A DNA stretch of 64,000 nucleotides, taken from assembly GCF_000622325.1 (NCBI RefSeq), contig NZ_JASE01000005.1:3100001-3164000 (forward strand), written 5' to 3'. The position numbers and the translations under genes are program-made. Positions 9,730 to 17,928 of this stretch are shown piece after piece (positions within the stretch are counted from its first letter, which is position 1; each line of letters starts with the position of its first letter). Source of the stretch: Sulfitobacter geojensis. Its GTDB lineage: Bacteria > Pseudomonadota > Alphaproteobacteria > Rhodobacterales > Rhodobacteraceae. Below the pieces are notes generated by a model. The model was given only the letters and a program-made list of their open reading frames with translations, had not been told where the DNA came from and ran no database searches.

Positions 9730-10761
9730 TTAGTTGCCCATGAACTCTTCGTTCATGACGGCGTTCTGCACGTCCGCCAGTGCCGGGTCGGAAACCAGAC
9801 CGTATTCGGCCAAAGGACCGTCAGGGCCTGCCATGTCGTCAGAGACGAAGAATTCAGCAAATTCTTTTACGCCTGGGACAACACCGATGTGATCGGCCTT
9901 GATGTAGAAATACAGCGGGCGCGATACAGGGTAATCACCGGAAGCAATGCTTTCGGTCGTTGGCTCAACGCCGGACATGGTTGCGACCTGCAACTTGTCA
10001 GTGTTGTTTTCGTAGAACGCCAGGCCGAAAACGCCGATGCCATTGTCGTCAGCTTGGATACGGGCCAGTGTTTCGGTGTAATCGCCATCAATATCAACGG
10101 AACGGCCGTCGGTGCGGATCGCCATGCAGGTGCCTTCGGCTGCGTCTTCGTCACCGCCGTTGATTTCCATGATCTGCGCCATTGCGCCGGATGCTTCACA
10201 ACCCGCGAGGATCACTTTTTCTTCGAAAACTTCGCGTGTCCCGTGCTTGGTGCCCGGAATGAACGCCTGAATAGGCTGGTCTGGGAATGCCGGGTTTACT
10301 GCGGACCAGCTTGTGGTCGTGTTGGCAACCATTGCGCCGTCTTTTGGCATCTCTGCGGCCAGCGCTTTGTACCAGTCTTCCGGCGTGAACTCAAAGCTGT
10401 TGCCGTTGATGTCAGAGGCAAAAACGATGCCGTCATAACCGATACGTACTTCGATGATGTTGGTCACACCTGCTTCGGCGCAGGCTGCAACTTCTTTGCT
10501 TTTGATTTTGCGCGATGCGTTGGCAATATCGATTGTGTTTTCGCCAACACCTTCGCAGAACCGCTTGAGACCAGCGGAAGAGCCGCCGGATTCAACAACT
10601 GGCGTCGGGAATTCAAAGTTCTCGCCGAAAGCTTCGGCAACAATCGCCGCATAGGGAAGAACGGTAGAAGATCCTGCCACTTGCACGTTGTCACGGGCGA
10701 ATACCGCTGTCGAAACCAAAGTCAGCGCCACAGTGGTGGCGGTCGTTTTCATGAAGGACAT
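9730..10761 (-). CDS. pstS: periplasmic phosphate-binding protein PstS
   Basis: Captures phosphate in the periplasm for PstCAB. 343 residues with a signal peptide (LTLVSTAVFA, cleavage before RDNVQ). Phosphate-ligand regions AGSSTVLPYA and GGSSAGLKRFC near the N-terminus and TKHGTREVFEEKV in the middle are visible. ATG 10761 is preceded by AGGAG; a TTG directly before it is not needed. It is the first structural transporter gene after the Pho box, which lies about 80-115 bases upstream. Confidence 0.95.
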   Translation of the reverse strand: MSFMKTTATTVALTLVSTAVFARDNVQVAGSSTVLPYAAIVAEAFGENFEFPTPVVESGGSSAGLKRFCEGVGENTIDIANASRKIKSKEVAACAEAGVTNIIEVRIGYDGIVFASDINGNSFEFTPEDWYKALAAEMPKDGAMVANTTTSWSAVNPAFPDQPIQAFIPGTKHGTREVFEEKVILAGCEASGAMAQIMEINGGDEDAAEGTCMAIRTDGRSVDIDGDYTETLARIQADDNGIGVFGLAFYENNTDKLQVATMSGVEPTTESIASGDYPVSRPLYFYIKADHIGVVPGVKEFAEFFVSDDMAGPDGPLAEYGLVSDPALADVQNAVMNEEFMGN

Positions 10762-10842
10762 CAAAAAGCTCCTGTCTGCCAGTCATCGACCCCGTGCACA
10801 TCACGCGGCCTCTAGGGGTCTTTTGGGCACGCTTGACCAAGC

Positions 10843-10875
10843 TTTTGTGACAGTTTTGTAAGAGTTTTATGACAG
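10843..10875 (-). promoter_or_regulatory. Pho box (three 11-bp repeats) for pstS
   Basis: Read on the minus strand there are three heptamers, CTGTCAT, CTCTTAC and CTGTCAC, each followed by AAAA, giving an exact 11-bp period. This matches the PhoB-binding consensus (CTGTCAT with A/T spacer). The phoR stop codon (10867-10869) lies inside the site, so PhoB binding overlaps the 3' end of phoR. Confidence 0.92.
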
Positions 10876-11916
10876 TGGAGGATTTTGTTCAAAAACAGGC
10901 AAAATAACTGTAAAAGTGCTGCCTTCACCCTGAACACTTTCGATCAAAAGGTGCCCGCGATGGCGGTGAATGATGTGTTTGACGATGGCAAGGCCCAATC
11001 CGGTGCCCCCCACCTCGCGCGAACGATGAGAATCGACCCGATAGAATCGCTCGGCAAGGCGCGGCAGATGATGCGGTGCGATGCCTTCACCGTCATCGCG
11101 CACCGAAAGACGCAGCCCGTTCTGACGCAGGCGTGTTTCATAGGCCGGCCCGTAGACGCCCACCGTTATGTTCCCGCGCTTGGCCCCGTAGCGCAACGCA
11201 TTCTCAACCAGATTGCCGATCACCTGACGCAACTGGCTTTCGTCCGCCAGAACCATCGTGCTCTTTCCGTGGTCCTCCAAAGTGACAGTCGCCTCAGCTG
11301 CGTCAATCAGGGGGCCAAGGTCGGCAAGCGCACGCGCTGCGATCTCGGCAATATCAACTTTCGTGGTGGGGCGTTTACGTTCGCTTTCCTCGACACGGCT
11401 GAGTGACAACAGATCATCCACAAGGTTCGACATGCGCTGCGATTCACGTTCCATAATGTCGAGAAACCTGTCGCGCGCCTTCTCGTCATGTCGCGCAGCA
11501 CCGCGCAGTGTCTCGATAAACCCAACCACAGAGGCCAAGGGCGTGCGCAGCTCGTGGCTGACGTTTGCAACAAAATCACGCCGGAACGATGCAAGGTCTT
11601 TCGCCTCGGAGGTATCTACGAACGTCAGCACCAAACCACCATCCGCAGGCGCGATATGCACATCATAGCGCACATCACTCTGCCCCACAGTCGTGGTAAA
11701 TTTCCCGACCCGTTTCTCCAGCGATGCGGCCGTGTCTTCGATGGCGGCGATCAGACCGGGCTGGCGCAGGGCAAAAACAAAGTTCTGGTTCAAAACCTGT
11801 TCACCCAACAATTCAATGGCGGGCCGATTGGCAAAAGCAACCTTTTGGTTTGCCGTGATGAAAACCGTAGGAAACGGCAGGGCCGCAATCACATGCTTTG
11901 CTGAAATGTCGTTCAT
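10867..11916 (-). CDS. phoR: phosphate regulon sensor kinase PhoR, without membrane helices
   Basis: Autokinase that phosphorylates PhoB. 349 residues: PAS domain (about 8-105), HisKA with His121 in NVSHELRTPL, then HATPase with N-box NLVENALRYGA and G-boxes DDGEGI and GGTGLGLAIVKH. Unlike E. coli PhoR (431 residues, membrane-anchored) no hydrophobic helix precedes the PAS domain, so it appears cytosolic. ATG 11916 has AGAAGG upstream; extending the frame to 11988 adds only a basic, non-hydrophobic stretch. It lies upstream of pstS with its stop inside the Pho box. Confidence 0.9.
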   Translation of the reverse strand: MNDISAKHVIAALPFPTVFITANQKVAFANRPAIELLGEQVLNQNFVFALRQPGLIAAIEDTAASLEKRVGKFTTTVGQSDVRYDVHIAPADGGLVLTFVDTSEAKDLASFRRDFVANVSHELRTPLASVVGFIETLRGAARHDEKARDRFLDIMERESQRMSNLVDDLLSLSRVEESERKRPTTKVDIAEIAARALADLGPLIDAAEATVTLEDHGKSTMVLADESQLRQVIGNLVENALRYGAKRGNITVGVYGPAYETRLRQNGLRLSVRDDGEGIAPHHLPRLAERFYRVDSHRSREVGGTGLGLAIVKHIIHRHRGHLLIESVQGEGSTFTVILPVFEQNPPLS

Positions 11917-12384
11917 TCTTTGCCTTCTCGAAAGTTGGAAACCTGATCGAGGGCCCATACGCCAGAACCTGTGCCGTCTCAAAAGCAACTGGGTTCTTGA
12001 TTGTCAAGTTGCTGGTGTGGGCGCAAAGAAACCCGTGAGGACCGTTTTGTACACCGACCTGATGTGTTGGCTCGCGTCTGCATGTCCCCCGCGATCAGTT
12101 CCTGTGTCCGCACAACGGTCTTATCCAAAACCGCGGCGAAATCGCCGCCGGATCTTCAGCTGGGCTGTTTCAATGTCCCGCGCTGCATCCGAGTAAGAGC
12201 CCGAACAGGCGCAGCCACGGCGTGCCCCGTCACATTCTGGGCAAACCGATACGGTTTATAGCATCAAAAGAATCGATCTAAATTTACTGGCCACGTTTGA
12301 TACGCTCTACGGAGAACGATCAATCAGCGCAGCGGCGATGCGGGCCGGACGTTGGCGCAGCCAGATCTCGGCCCTCCCGATCCT
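11917..12384. other. 468-base gap between phoR and the exopolysaccharide locus
   Basis: No intact gene. The right-hand 125 bases hold a decayed LysR fragment, listed separately. On the minus strand around 12050-12160 one frame reads AAVLDKTVVRTQELIAGDM, which looks protein-like, but it is cut by stops on both sides and was not recognised. The stretch therefore looks like gene debris. Confidence 0.6.
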
Positions 12385-12388
12385 CTAA
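12260..12388 (+). pseudogene. remnant of a LysR-family regulator N-terminus
   Basis: Translation gives SIKRIDLNLLATFDTLYGER then SISAAAMRAG, which is the classic start of a LysR helix-turn-helix domain (RIDLNLL..F..L...RSvs.AA). Right after MRAG the reading frame shifts: the next frame continues with TLAQPDL, resembling the LSQPAVS recognition helix, and then similarity ends. No start codon is present before SIKR. It overlaps the stop of the convergent glycosyltransferase gene by 4 bases. Identification rests on pattern recognition only. Confidence 0.6.
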
Positions 12389-13377
12389 ACGCCGACACCG
12401 CGCAGCATGAATTGCCAGCAGTCGCGAAACTGGTTTTCCAGCTGTCGGGTGGTCCGAACAACAGAGCCTTCTCTCCCGGCGTTGCCCCGCTTCACTTCAC
12501 GGCTGATCAATTCCGCCAATTCCTCAAGGTTAGTGGCATCCATCATCACGCCACCGTGGCGGGCATGATCGCTTAAGCCGTCGATGTTATGGCACAGCAG
12601 CCGACGGCCGGCGGCGAGCGCCTCAACCGCGACCAGACCATAAGCCTCCCAGCGCGAGGGCATCAGAACAACGTCGACACCGGCCAGCGCGGTCACGGGA
12701 TCGGATTGGAAACCGCGAAATACGATCCGACTGTCCGGGCCTGCAAGTTTCCTTAGCGCGGTTTCCTGCCCGCCTTCACCGATGATATGCAATTCGATGT
12801 CGGGATCGGCACATCTGCGAAAGGCTTTGATCAACGTGTCGAACCCTTTCTGATCATCCAGACGCCCGATTGCGGCAAAGACACGGGCGGGACCGGCCGG
12901 CGCCGGCAAGGCGCGAAAGGCTGACAAATCCACGCAGGACTGGATTGTCGTCAACTTGTCGGTATGGACCAGACGGCTGGACACCATCCAGTCCGCCTGC
13001 CCGTTGCTAACACAAACGATCCGGTCGAACAGCGCATAGGCCAGTTTGAGCAAGCTTTTGAACCGCAGCGGGTTGGTGACATTGTGGGTCACGAACCCTT
13101 TGGTATAGCTGTGTTCAACATGAACCAAAGGCGTGCGGGGATGGGTGGCACGCAGGGCGGTAAGCGCGGGCAAACTGCGCCAGGACACGGCCAGATGCGA
13201 AACGATAACATCCGCAGGTCCCAGACGACCGATGATTTTACCACGCTTGACGGGTCGGACTTCGTGATCGGCCGTTTGCGCCATTTCGCGGTCAGTGCGC
13301 AGAAAATCGAGAACACGCATCACGCCGCCGGCGGTGGTGTCGTCCACAAGGTGCAAAATTTTTGGAAGCTGTTTCAT
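12385..13377 (-). CDS. group 4 glycosyltransferase
   Basis: Retaining GT-B transferase that probably adds one sugar to the lipid-linked exopolysaccharide repeat unit at the inner membrane. 330 residues; N-terminal LHLVDDTTAGGVMRVL, linker motif FAAIGRLDDQKGFDTLIKAF, and the E-x7-E motif in PSRWEAYGLVAVEALAAGR are typical of the family. Start ATG 13377 forms an ATGA overlap with the stop of the upstream transferase; the open frame before it is a shadow of that gene. Last gene of a four-gene minus-strand operon (flippase, two GT2, this). Confidence 0.87.
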   Translation of the reverse strand: MKQLPKILHLVDDTTAGGVMRVLDFLRTDREMAQTADHEVRPVKRGKIIGRLGPADVIVSHLAVSWRSLPALTALRATHPRTPLVHVEHSYTKGFVTHNVTNPLRFKSLLKLAYALFDRIVCVSNGQADWMVSSRLVHTDKLTTIQSCVDLSAFRALPAPAGPARVFAAIGRLDDQKGFDTLIKAFRRCADPDIELHIIGEGGQETALRKLAGPDSRIVFRGFQSDPVTALAGVDVVLMPSRWEAYGLVAVEALAAGRRLLCHNIDGLSDHARHGGVMMDATNLEELAELISREVKRGNAGREGSVVRTTRQLENQFRDCWQFMLRGVGV

Positions 13378-14354
13378 GCCTTTGCTCCCCTGCGTGCCAT
13401 CAGTACATCCAGTGCCAAAGGCCCGGCGAACCGCAGCACCAGCGCAGCGGCAATTGTGACAGCTGATTTGCGGGGCTCTTCCCACAAGGGTCTCCATGAT
13501 TGGGCCAACGACTGCGTCAACAGGTCCATAGCGCGGCCGGTATCTTTGTCACTGATCGCGCGACGGGCGAGATAGCGCAGTTGATAGGCACGTGCCGCCT
13601 TGCCGGTCTTGGCAAAAAACTCCGGCGCAATCATCGAAAGCTTCGCAACCATGCGCTCCCATGCAGCAAGCTGCAAATCAGTTGCTGCTGACAACCCGCC
13701 CGCATTCACACGGTACAGGGTAAGGTTGCCTTCGATGCCTTCGAACTGCCATTGCGTTGTCAGGGCAATACGCAGCCAGCACTCGATGTCTTCGGATTGG
13801 CGAAAGGTTTCGTCAAAGTACCAGTCGCGGGTCGTTTCTGCCGCGGGGCGATGGGCGATGGCGTCAAAAACAGCTTTGCGGATGACGGGGGCCGAACCAT
13901 TGCCAATCGGGTTACGTTTGAAAATATGCGCCGCCGTGATGTTCTTGAGGCACGGCGTTTGCGCCATCCCCAGCGCCGCACCGTCGTCATCGATCAACGC
14001 CGAGCCCGAAAAGCTGACGCCGACTTCGGGGGTCGCCTGTAAATGTGCCACATGGCGTTCCAGTTTCTCGGGAAGCCACAGATCATCCGCATCGCAAAAT
14101 CCGATAAATTCACCACGCGCTGCGGCAATACCGGTGTTGCGCGCACCTGCCAGACCGCGATTGCGCTGGGTAATGACGTTGAGATTGGCACTCCCTTCAT
14201 AGTCACGCAATACAGCGGCCGTTGCATCGGTGGAGCCGTCATTGACCACAATAATCTCGACATCCGCAAATGTCTGGGCAAGCAGCGCGTCCAGCGTTGC
14301 AGGCAGGGTTTTCGCCACGTTGAAGGCAGGTACGATGATGGAAGCGAGGGGCAT
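13374..14354 (-). CDS. group 2 glycosyltransferase
   Basis: Inverting GT-A transferase for exopolysaccharide repeat assembly, acting at the cytoplasmic face. 326 residues. Signature pieces are SIIVPAFNVAKTL, the nucleotide-sugar Asp in IIVVNDGSTDAT, NRGLAGARNTGIAAARGEF, and the DxD-like FCDADD. ATG 14354 is preceded by GGAGG; the 135 codons open before that lie over the upstream gene and do not look coding. It overlaps the following GT4 gene by 4 bases. Confidence 0.9.
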   Translation of the reverse strand: MPLASIIVPAFNVAKTLPATLDALLAQTFADVEIIVVNDGSTDATAAVLRDYEGSANLNVITQRNRGLAGARNTGIAAARGEFIGFCDADDLWLPEKLERHVAHLQATPEVGVSFSGSALIDDDGAALGMAQTPCLKNITAAHIFKRNPIGNGSAPVIRKAVFDAIAHRPAAETTRDWYFDETFRQSEDIECWLRIALTTQWQFEGIEGNLTLYRVNAGGLSAATDLQLAAWERMVAKLSMIAPEFFAKTGKAARAYQLRYLARRAISDKDTGRAMDLLTQSLAQSWRPLWEEPRKSAVTIAAALVLRFAGPLALDVLMARRGAKA

Positions 14355-14377
14355 GGGAGCCTCCTTATATTGATAGA

Positions 14378-15301
14378 TCAGCGGGAGAAGACGAATTGCG
14401 AAAGGCGCGCAGGAAGAACCGGTGCCACCAGCGCACCCAAAAGCGTGCCAATGCCGCGCTTTGGTGCATTGAAAAAACCGGCGGGGCTGCGCAGGACACC
14501 TTGGAGCGCAAAAGCGAGCGGCATCAAACGCCCCTGCCCCAGACGCAAAGCGCGCCGGCTGAGATAGCGCAGGAAAATCGCGTCGGACTGCCGGCTGGGC
14601 AGGTGCCCATAATGTGCAGCGGTACGGATCGCACCCTCTCTGCCCTTTTGCATGGCGCGCAGATCGGCAGACAAACCGTAGGGGCTGGTGCGGTACCATG
14701 TTTGGCATTTGTCGATCCCGACCACATGCGCGCCCGTGCCGACCAGACGGATCAGCCATTCAAGGTCTTCGTTATGTACGAGTGTTTCATCAAACCCGCC
14801 GGTGCGCATGAACGCAGCACGACGCACGGCAATGTTGGACATTGTGCAAACCGGGTTTTCACCCAACAACATCGGAATGCTCAGCGGCGCGGAAGGCACG
14901 GCCGAAAAACTGGTCGCACTGGTCGGGTCATCCTGAAAAAACGCAACCTTGCCGAACGCGGCATCAACTTTGGGGTCGGCGAAACATGCTGCAAGTTGGC
15001 TCAGCTTGTCCGGCCACCAGATGTCATCGGCATCACAAAACGCGATCACTTCGCGGCTGGCAAAAAACATTGCACCGAAATCGCGCGCACAGCTCGGGCC
15101 TTTGCCAACGTTTTGGTAGACCTGAATGCGCGGATCGCGGGCACTGATCTGCTCCAGCAGCGCAACTGTCGCATCAGTGGATCCGTCATCCACACAGATG
15201 ACTTCCCAATCATCGTAGGTCTGGGCCTGAATGCTATTCAGCGTCGCCTGGAGGGTTTCGACCGCGTTGTAGCAAGGAACGATGATTGAGAAGTCCGTCA
15301 T
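14378..15301 (-). CDS. group 2 glycosyltransferase
   Basis: A second inverting GT-A transferase of 307 residues, related to its downstream neighbour. It shows FSIIVPCYNAVETL, ICVDDGSTDAT, and FCDADDIWWPDK. ATG 15301 overlaps the flippase stop (ATGA), which decides the start. The acceptor and donor sugars cannot be inferred. With the two neighbouring transferases and the initiating transferase at 22 kb, the locus could build a repeat unit of about four sugars, assuming one sugar per enzyme. Confidence 0.9.
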   Translation of the reverse strand: MTDFSIIVPCYNAVETLQATLNSIQAQTYDDWEVICVDDGSTDATVALLEQISARDPRIQVYQNVGKGPSCARDFGAMFFASREVIAFCDADDIWWPDKLSQLAACFADPKVDAAFGKVAFFQDDPTSATSFSAVPSAPLSIPMLLGENPVCTMSNIAVRRAAFMRTGGFDETLVHNEDLEWLIRLVGTGAHVVGIDKCQTWYRTSPYGLSADLRAMQKGREGAIRTAAHYGHLPSRQSDAIFLRYLSRRALRLGQGRLMPLAFALQGVLRSPAGFFNAPKRGIGTLLGALVAPVLPARLSQFVFSR

Positions 15302-16539
15302 GACTGCACCTGTTGGTAGGAGGGAAAGAGATCGATATGGAGGGTTGCAAGAGCGCCAAGCACCATCAGCCCGCCTGTGACGACAAGGTATCCGGTGGCC
15401 ATTGCGAACAGCCCGAAGGGGGCCAGCAAAAGGGTGCTGGCGAGAACGGCCAGAGCAAGCGCACAGGTCATCCAGAGTTCGACCTGTGGTTTCCCCTGCA
15501 CGCGCAGCCAACCGGCCGCAGTGGCCCAAAGTGTTGTCGGGATCGCGACAAGGCACAGGATAGAGACAAGCGGTGCTACTTCTTCCCAGCCCTCTCCCAA
15601 CAGCAGCGGCACATACAAAGGTGCCAAAGCTGATTGCAGGATCACCACAGGGGCAATCAGGGCCAGCCCGACGCGAACGCTTTGGCGCATGGCACCCGCC
15701 GGATCACGGGATTGGCTGAGATGGGGGAACAAAACGGTGGAAAAGGCCGTGGAGAACGCATTCGAAAGACTGAGCCCCGCATTAAAGGCCATAAAGTAAA
15801 GACCAAGCGCTTGGGGTCCCATTGTCATTCCGACCACGATTTTGTCGCCCTGCAACCGCAGCACTTTGACAACTTCGATGCCAAGGACAGCCCAGCCATA
15901 GTCGATGAAGGGCCGCAAGGGGGCAGCGGTGATGCCCGCCTTTGCGGACCACGGATGCAAGGCACGCACGGCAAACAGCCAGATCGGGGCCGACAGAACA
16001 CGCGGCAGGATCAGCGCGATGGCGGACGGGTAGACAAGCACCAGCAGGATCGAAAGCAGGTTCGCGCCTACCACTTGCACGCCGCCAATCGCAGCTGTCT
16101 GGCGCAGCTTTCCGGCGCGCATTGCCAGCGCGACCTGAACCAGACCGGCAGGCATGAACAGATACTCAAGCCCCATCAGCACGATCAGACCGGCAAGCAG
16201 CGCACTGCCGCCTGACAGATACAAAGCACCGGCAATCAATGCCTGAAGCGCGAACAATCCAAAACACCAAACCCAGAAAATGCGCCGCGCTGCAGTGCAG
16301 GTCGCTTCAAGCGCGTCATCGCTGGCCGCGATAATCCGCTGGCCCACACCATTTTCCGTCAACGCCTTAAGGATGTCGCCCGCCGCCATTGCCGATGCTG
16401 CAATCCCGATTTCGGTCAGATCGAGGGTGCGGGCCACTGCAATCACGACCAAAAGGCGCGAAGCCTTGGCCGCCACTTCCGATGCGCCATAGGCGACCAG
16501 ATTGGTGGCGAGTGTTTTGGTTGTGTCAGACAAGGGCAT
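15298..16539 (-). CDS. Wzx-type polysaccharide flippase
   Basis: Moves lipid-linked repeat units across the inner membrane. 413 residues with about 12 hydrophobic segments and charged residues within them, as in the oligosaccharide flippase (MOP) superfamily; the N-terminal region (ASRLLVVIAVARTLDLTEIG) and GDKIVVGMTMGPQALGLYF are characteristic. It is the first gene of the minus-strand operon; a CTATCC-type inverted repeat lies about 100 bases upstream between it and the divergent export lipoprotein gene. Confidence 0.85.
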   Translation of the reverse strand: MPLSDTTKTLATNLVAYGASEVAAKASRLLVVIAVARTLDLTEIGIAASAMAAGDILKALTENGVGQRIIAASDDALEATCTAARRIFWVWCFGLFALQALIAGALYLSGGSALLAGLIVLMGLEYLFMPAGLVQVALAMRAGKLRQTAAIGGVQVVGANLLSILLVLVYPSAIALILPRVLSAPIWLFAVRALHPWSAKAGITAAPLRPFIDYGWAVLGIEVVKVLRLQGDKIVVGMTMGPQALGLYFMAFNAGLSLSNAFSTAFSTVLFPHLSQSRDPAGAMRQSVRVGLALIAPVVILQSALAPLYVPLLLGEGWEEVAPLVSILCLVAIPTTLWATAAGWLRVQGKPQVELWMTCALALAVLASTLLLAPFGLFAMATGYLVVTGGLMVLGALATLHIDLFPSYQQVQS

Positions 16540-16636
16540 GGGGCGGTCTTTCGTTGATTTCCACCAACCCTACCTCGTCCCCTCCCCCGCCGTCGCGCAC
16601 GCCACAGGACAGGTTACCTGCGCAAATGGAACACAC

Positions 16637-16654
16637 CCTATCCTTCAGTATAGC
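16637..16654. promoter_or_regulatory. EPS-locus inverted repeat, site A
   Basis: CCTATCC-TTCA-GTATAGC, i.e. the CCTATCC-N4-GGATAGG pattern with two mismatches in the right arm, between the divergent flippase and export genes. Same 4-base spacing as sites at 21.0 and 24.2 kb. Proposed binding site for the LuxR-type regulator encoded at 23.6 kb. Confidence 0.5.
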
Positions 16655-16728
16655 CTTCGGAGCGTTTGACCCGTGGCGCGTCACAGTTGTTGTGCTTAGG
16701 GTGTGTTCAACCCGGTTCTGGAGGCGTT

Positions 16729-17928
16729 ATGTCAGGTAAACCAATATTAAGTGGCACATTCGCAGCCCTATTGATGACAGGTGCCTGCACAGGATTCGAC
16801 ACGCCCGACAACCTTGAACCCGTGGCACAAGGCGACGGATATCAGGCGCAATACCGTGAACCCGATGTGACCCGCGCCCAAGCGGACCTGTTGAAATCCG
16901 CAAGGATAAACGCGGAAAAATGTCTGCCCCTTGGCGGGTCTGCTGGCAAAGGGTCCAGCATTGCAGCAAGCGTTTTGCGCGGTGAGCGGTTGTCGCGCAA
17001 CGATCTGCTGGATGTGCGCATCGCCGAGGATGACACGTTCAACGGCAGCTATGTCGTGTCGCGCGACGGGATGCTGAAACTGCCGTTCCTGCGGCCGATC
17101 CGCGCGCAGGGGCGCAGCACGGATCAGGTGGAAGCCGACATTGCAACGGCACTGCTGGCGGATGATTTTTATCAGGAACCGCCCCGCATATCGGTGCGTG
17201 CTGCCGATTTTGCATCCATATCCATCGGTGTCTCGGGGGCGGTATTCGAACCCCACGCTGTCGAAATCGGCGGCGTGCGCGGTGACACAGTGGACAGCCT
17301 GCGCCAAGTGGCATCCGGTGCCTCAACCGAAGGGCGCAATCTGTCGGCGGCCTTGCGGGCGGCAGGCGGTGTGCGCCCTGACGCGGATATCTCTGCCGTC
17401 GAGGTGCGCCGCGGCGGCAAGACCTATCGTCTGGACATGCGCGGCGTGTTCGAGGGCAAGAACACCGTGGATATCATGCTGCTGACCGGCGATGAGGTGC
17501 GCGTGCCCAGCCGTCAGTGTTTTCAGGATGACCTGATGCGACCCAGCCCGATCAGCCCGCCGGGCATCAGCCTGTTTCTGTCAAACCTCACACAACCCGC
17601 GACCAACAACGCCGCCTCTGCCATCGGCCAGACCGTGCGCCAAGTGCCCTATGGGTCACGCTACATGCAGGCGGTGATCGACGCCAACTGCGTTGGCGGG
17701 GCGCGCTCGACCAGTGCGAACCGTTCTGCGGTGCTGTTTTCACGCAACCCGATGACCGGCGTTTCTGTGGTGATCGAACGCGACATCGAAGACCTGCTGC
17801 GCCGCGCGGACCGCGATGATTACGATCCTTACTTGCTTCCCGGTGATGCGATGGCCTGTTACGACAGTACGGTCACGAATATCGCTGAAATCGGTCGCGT
17901 GCTGGGTGTCGTCGCATTTAGTCCTTAA
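16729..17928 (+). CDS. polysaccharide export (Wza/OPX-type) outer-membrane lipoprotein
   Basis: Forms or contributes to the outer-membrane exit channel for the polymer. 399 residues. The N-terminus has a hydrophobic signal ending in TGAC, a non-canonical lipobox with Cys about residue 20. The poly_export domain covers about 85-165 (LLDVRIAEDDTFNGSYVVSRDG, LPFLRPIRAQG; key part RDGMLKLPF) and is followed by SLBB-like beta segments. ATG 16729 has GGAGG 4 bases upstream. Its 3' end overlaps the convergent hybrid kinase gene by 11 bases. Confidence 0.8.
   Translation: MSGKPILSGTFAALLMTGACTGFDTPDNLEPVAQGDGYQAQYREPDVTRAQADLLKSARINAEKCLPLGGSAGKGSSIAASVLRGERLSRNDLLDVRIAEDDTFNGSYVVSRDGMLKLPFLRPIRAQGRSTDQVEADIATALLADDFYQEPPRISVRAADFASISIGVSGAVFEPHAVEIGGVRGDTVDSLRQVASGASTEGRNLSAALRAAGGVRPDADISAVEVRRGGKTYRLDMRGVFEGKNTVDIMLLTGDEVRVPSRQCFQDDLMRPSPISPPGISLFLSNLTQPATNNAASAIGQTVRQVPYGSRYMQAVIDANCVGGARSTSANRSAVLFSRNPMTGVSVVIERDIEDLLRRADRDDYDPYLLPGDAMACYDSTVTNIAEIGRVLGVVAFSP

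Noticed and set aside
14396..15289. Nearly 300-codon plus-strand open frame opposite the second GT2 gene
   Set aside because: Composition is Arg/His-rich shadow type and it covers a gene with clear GT2 motifs on the other strand.
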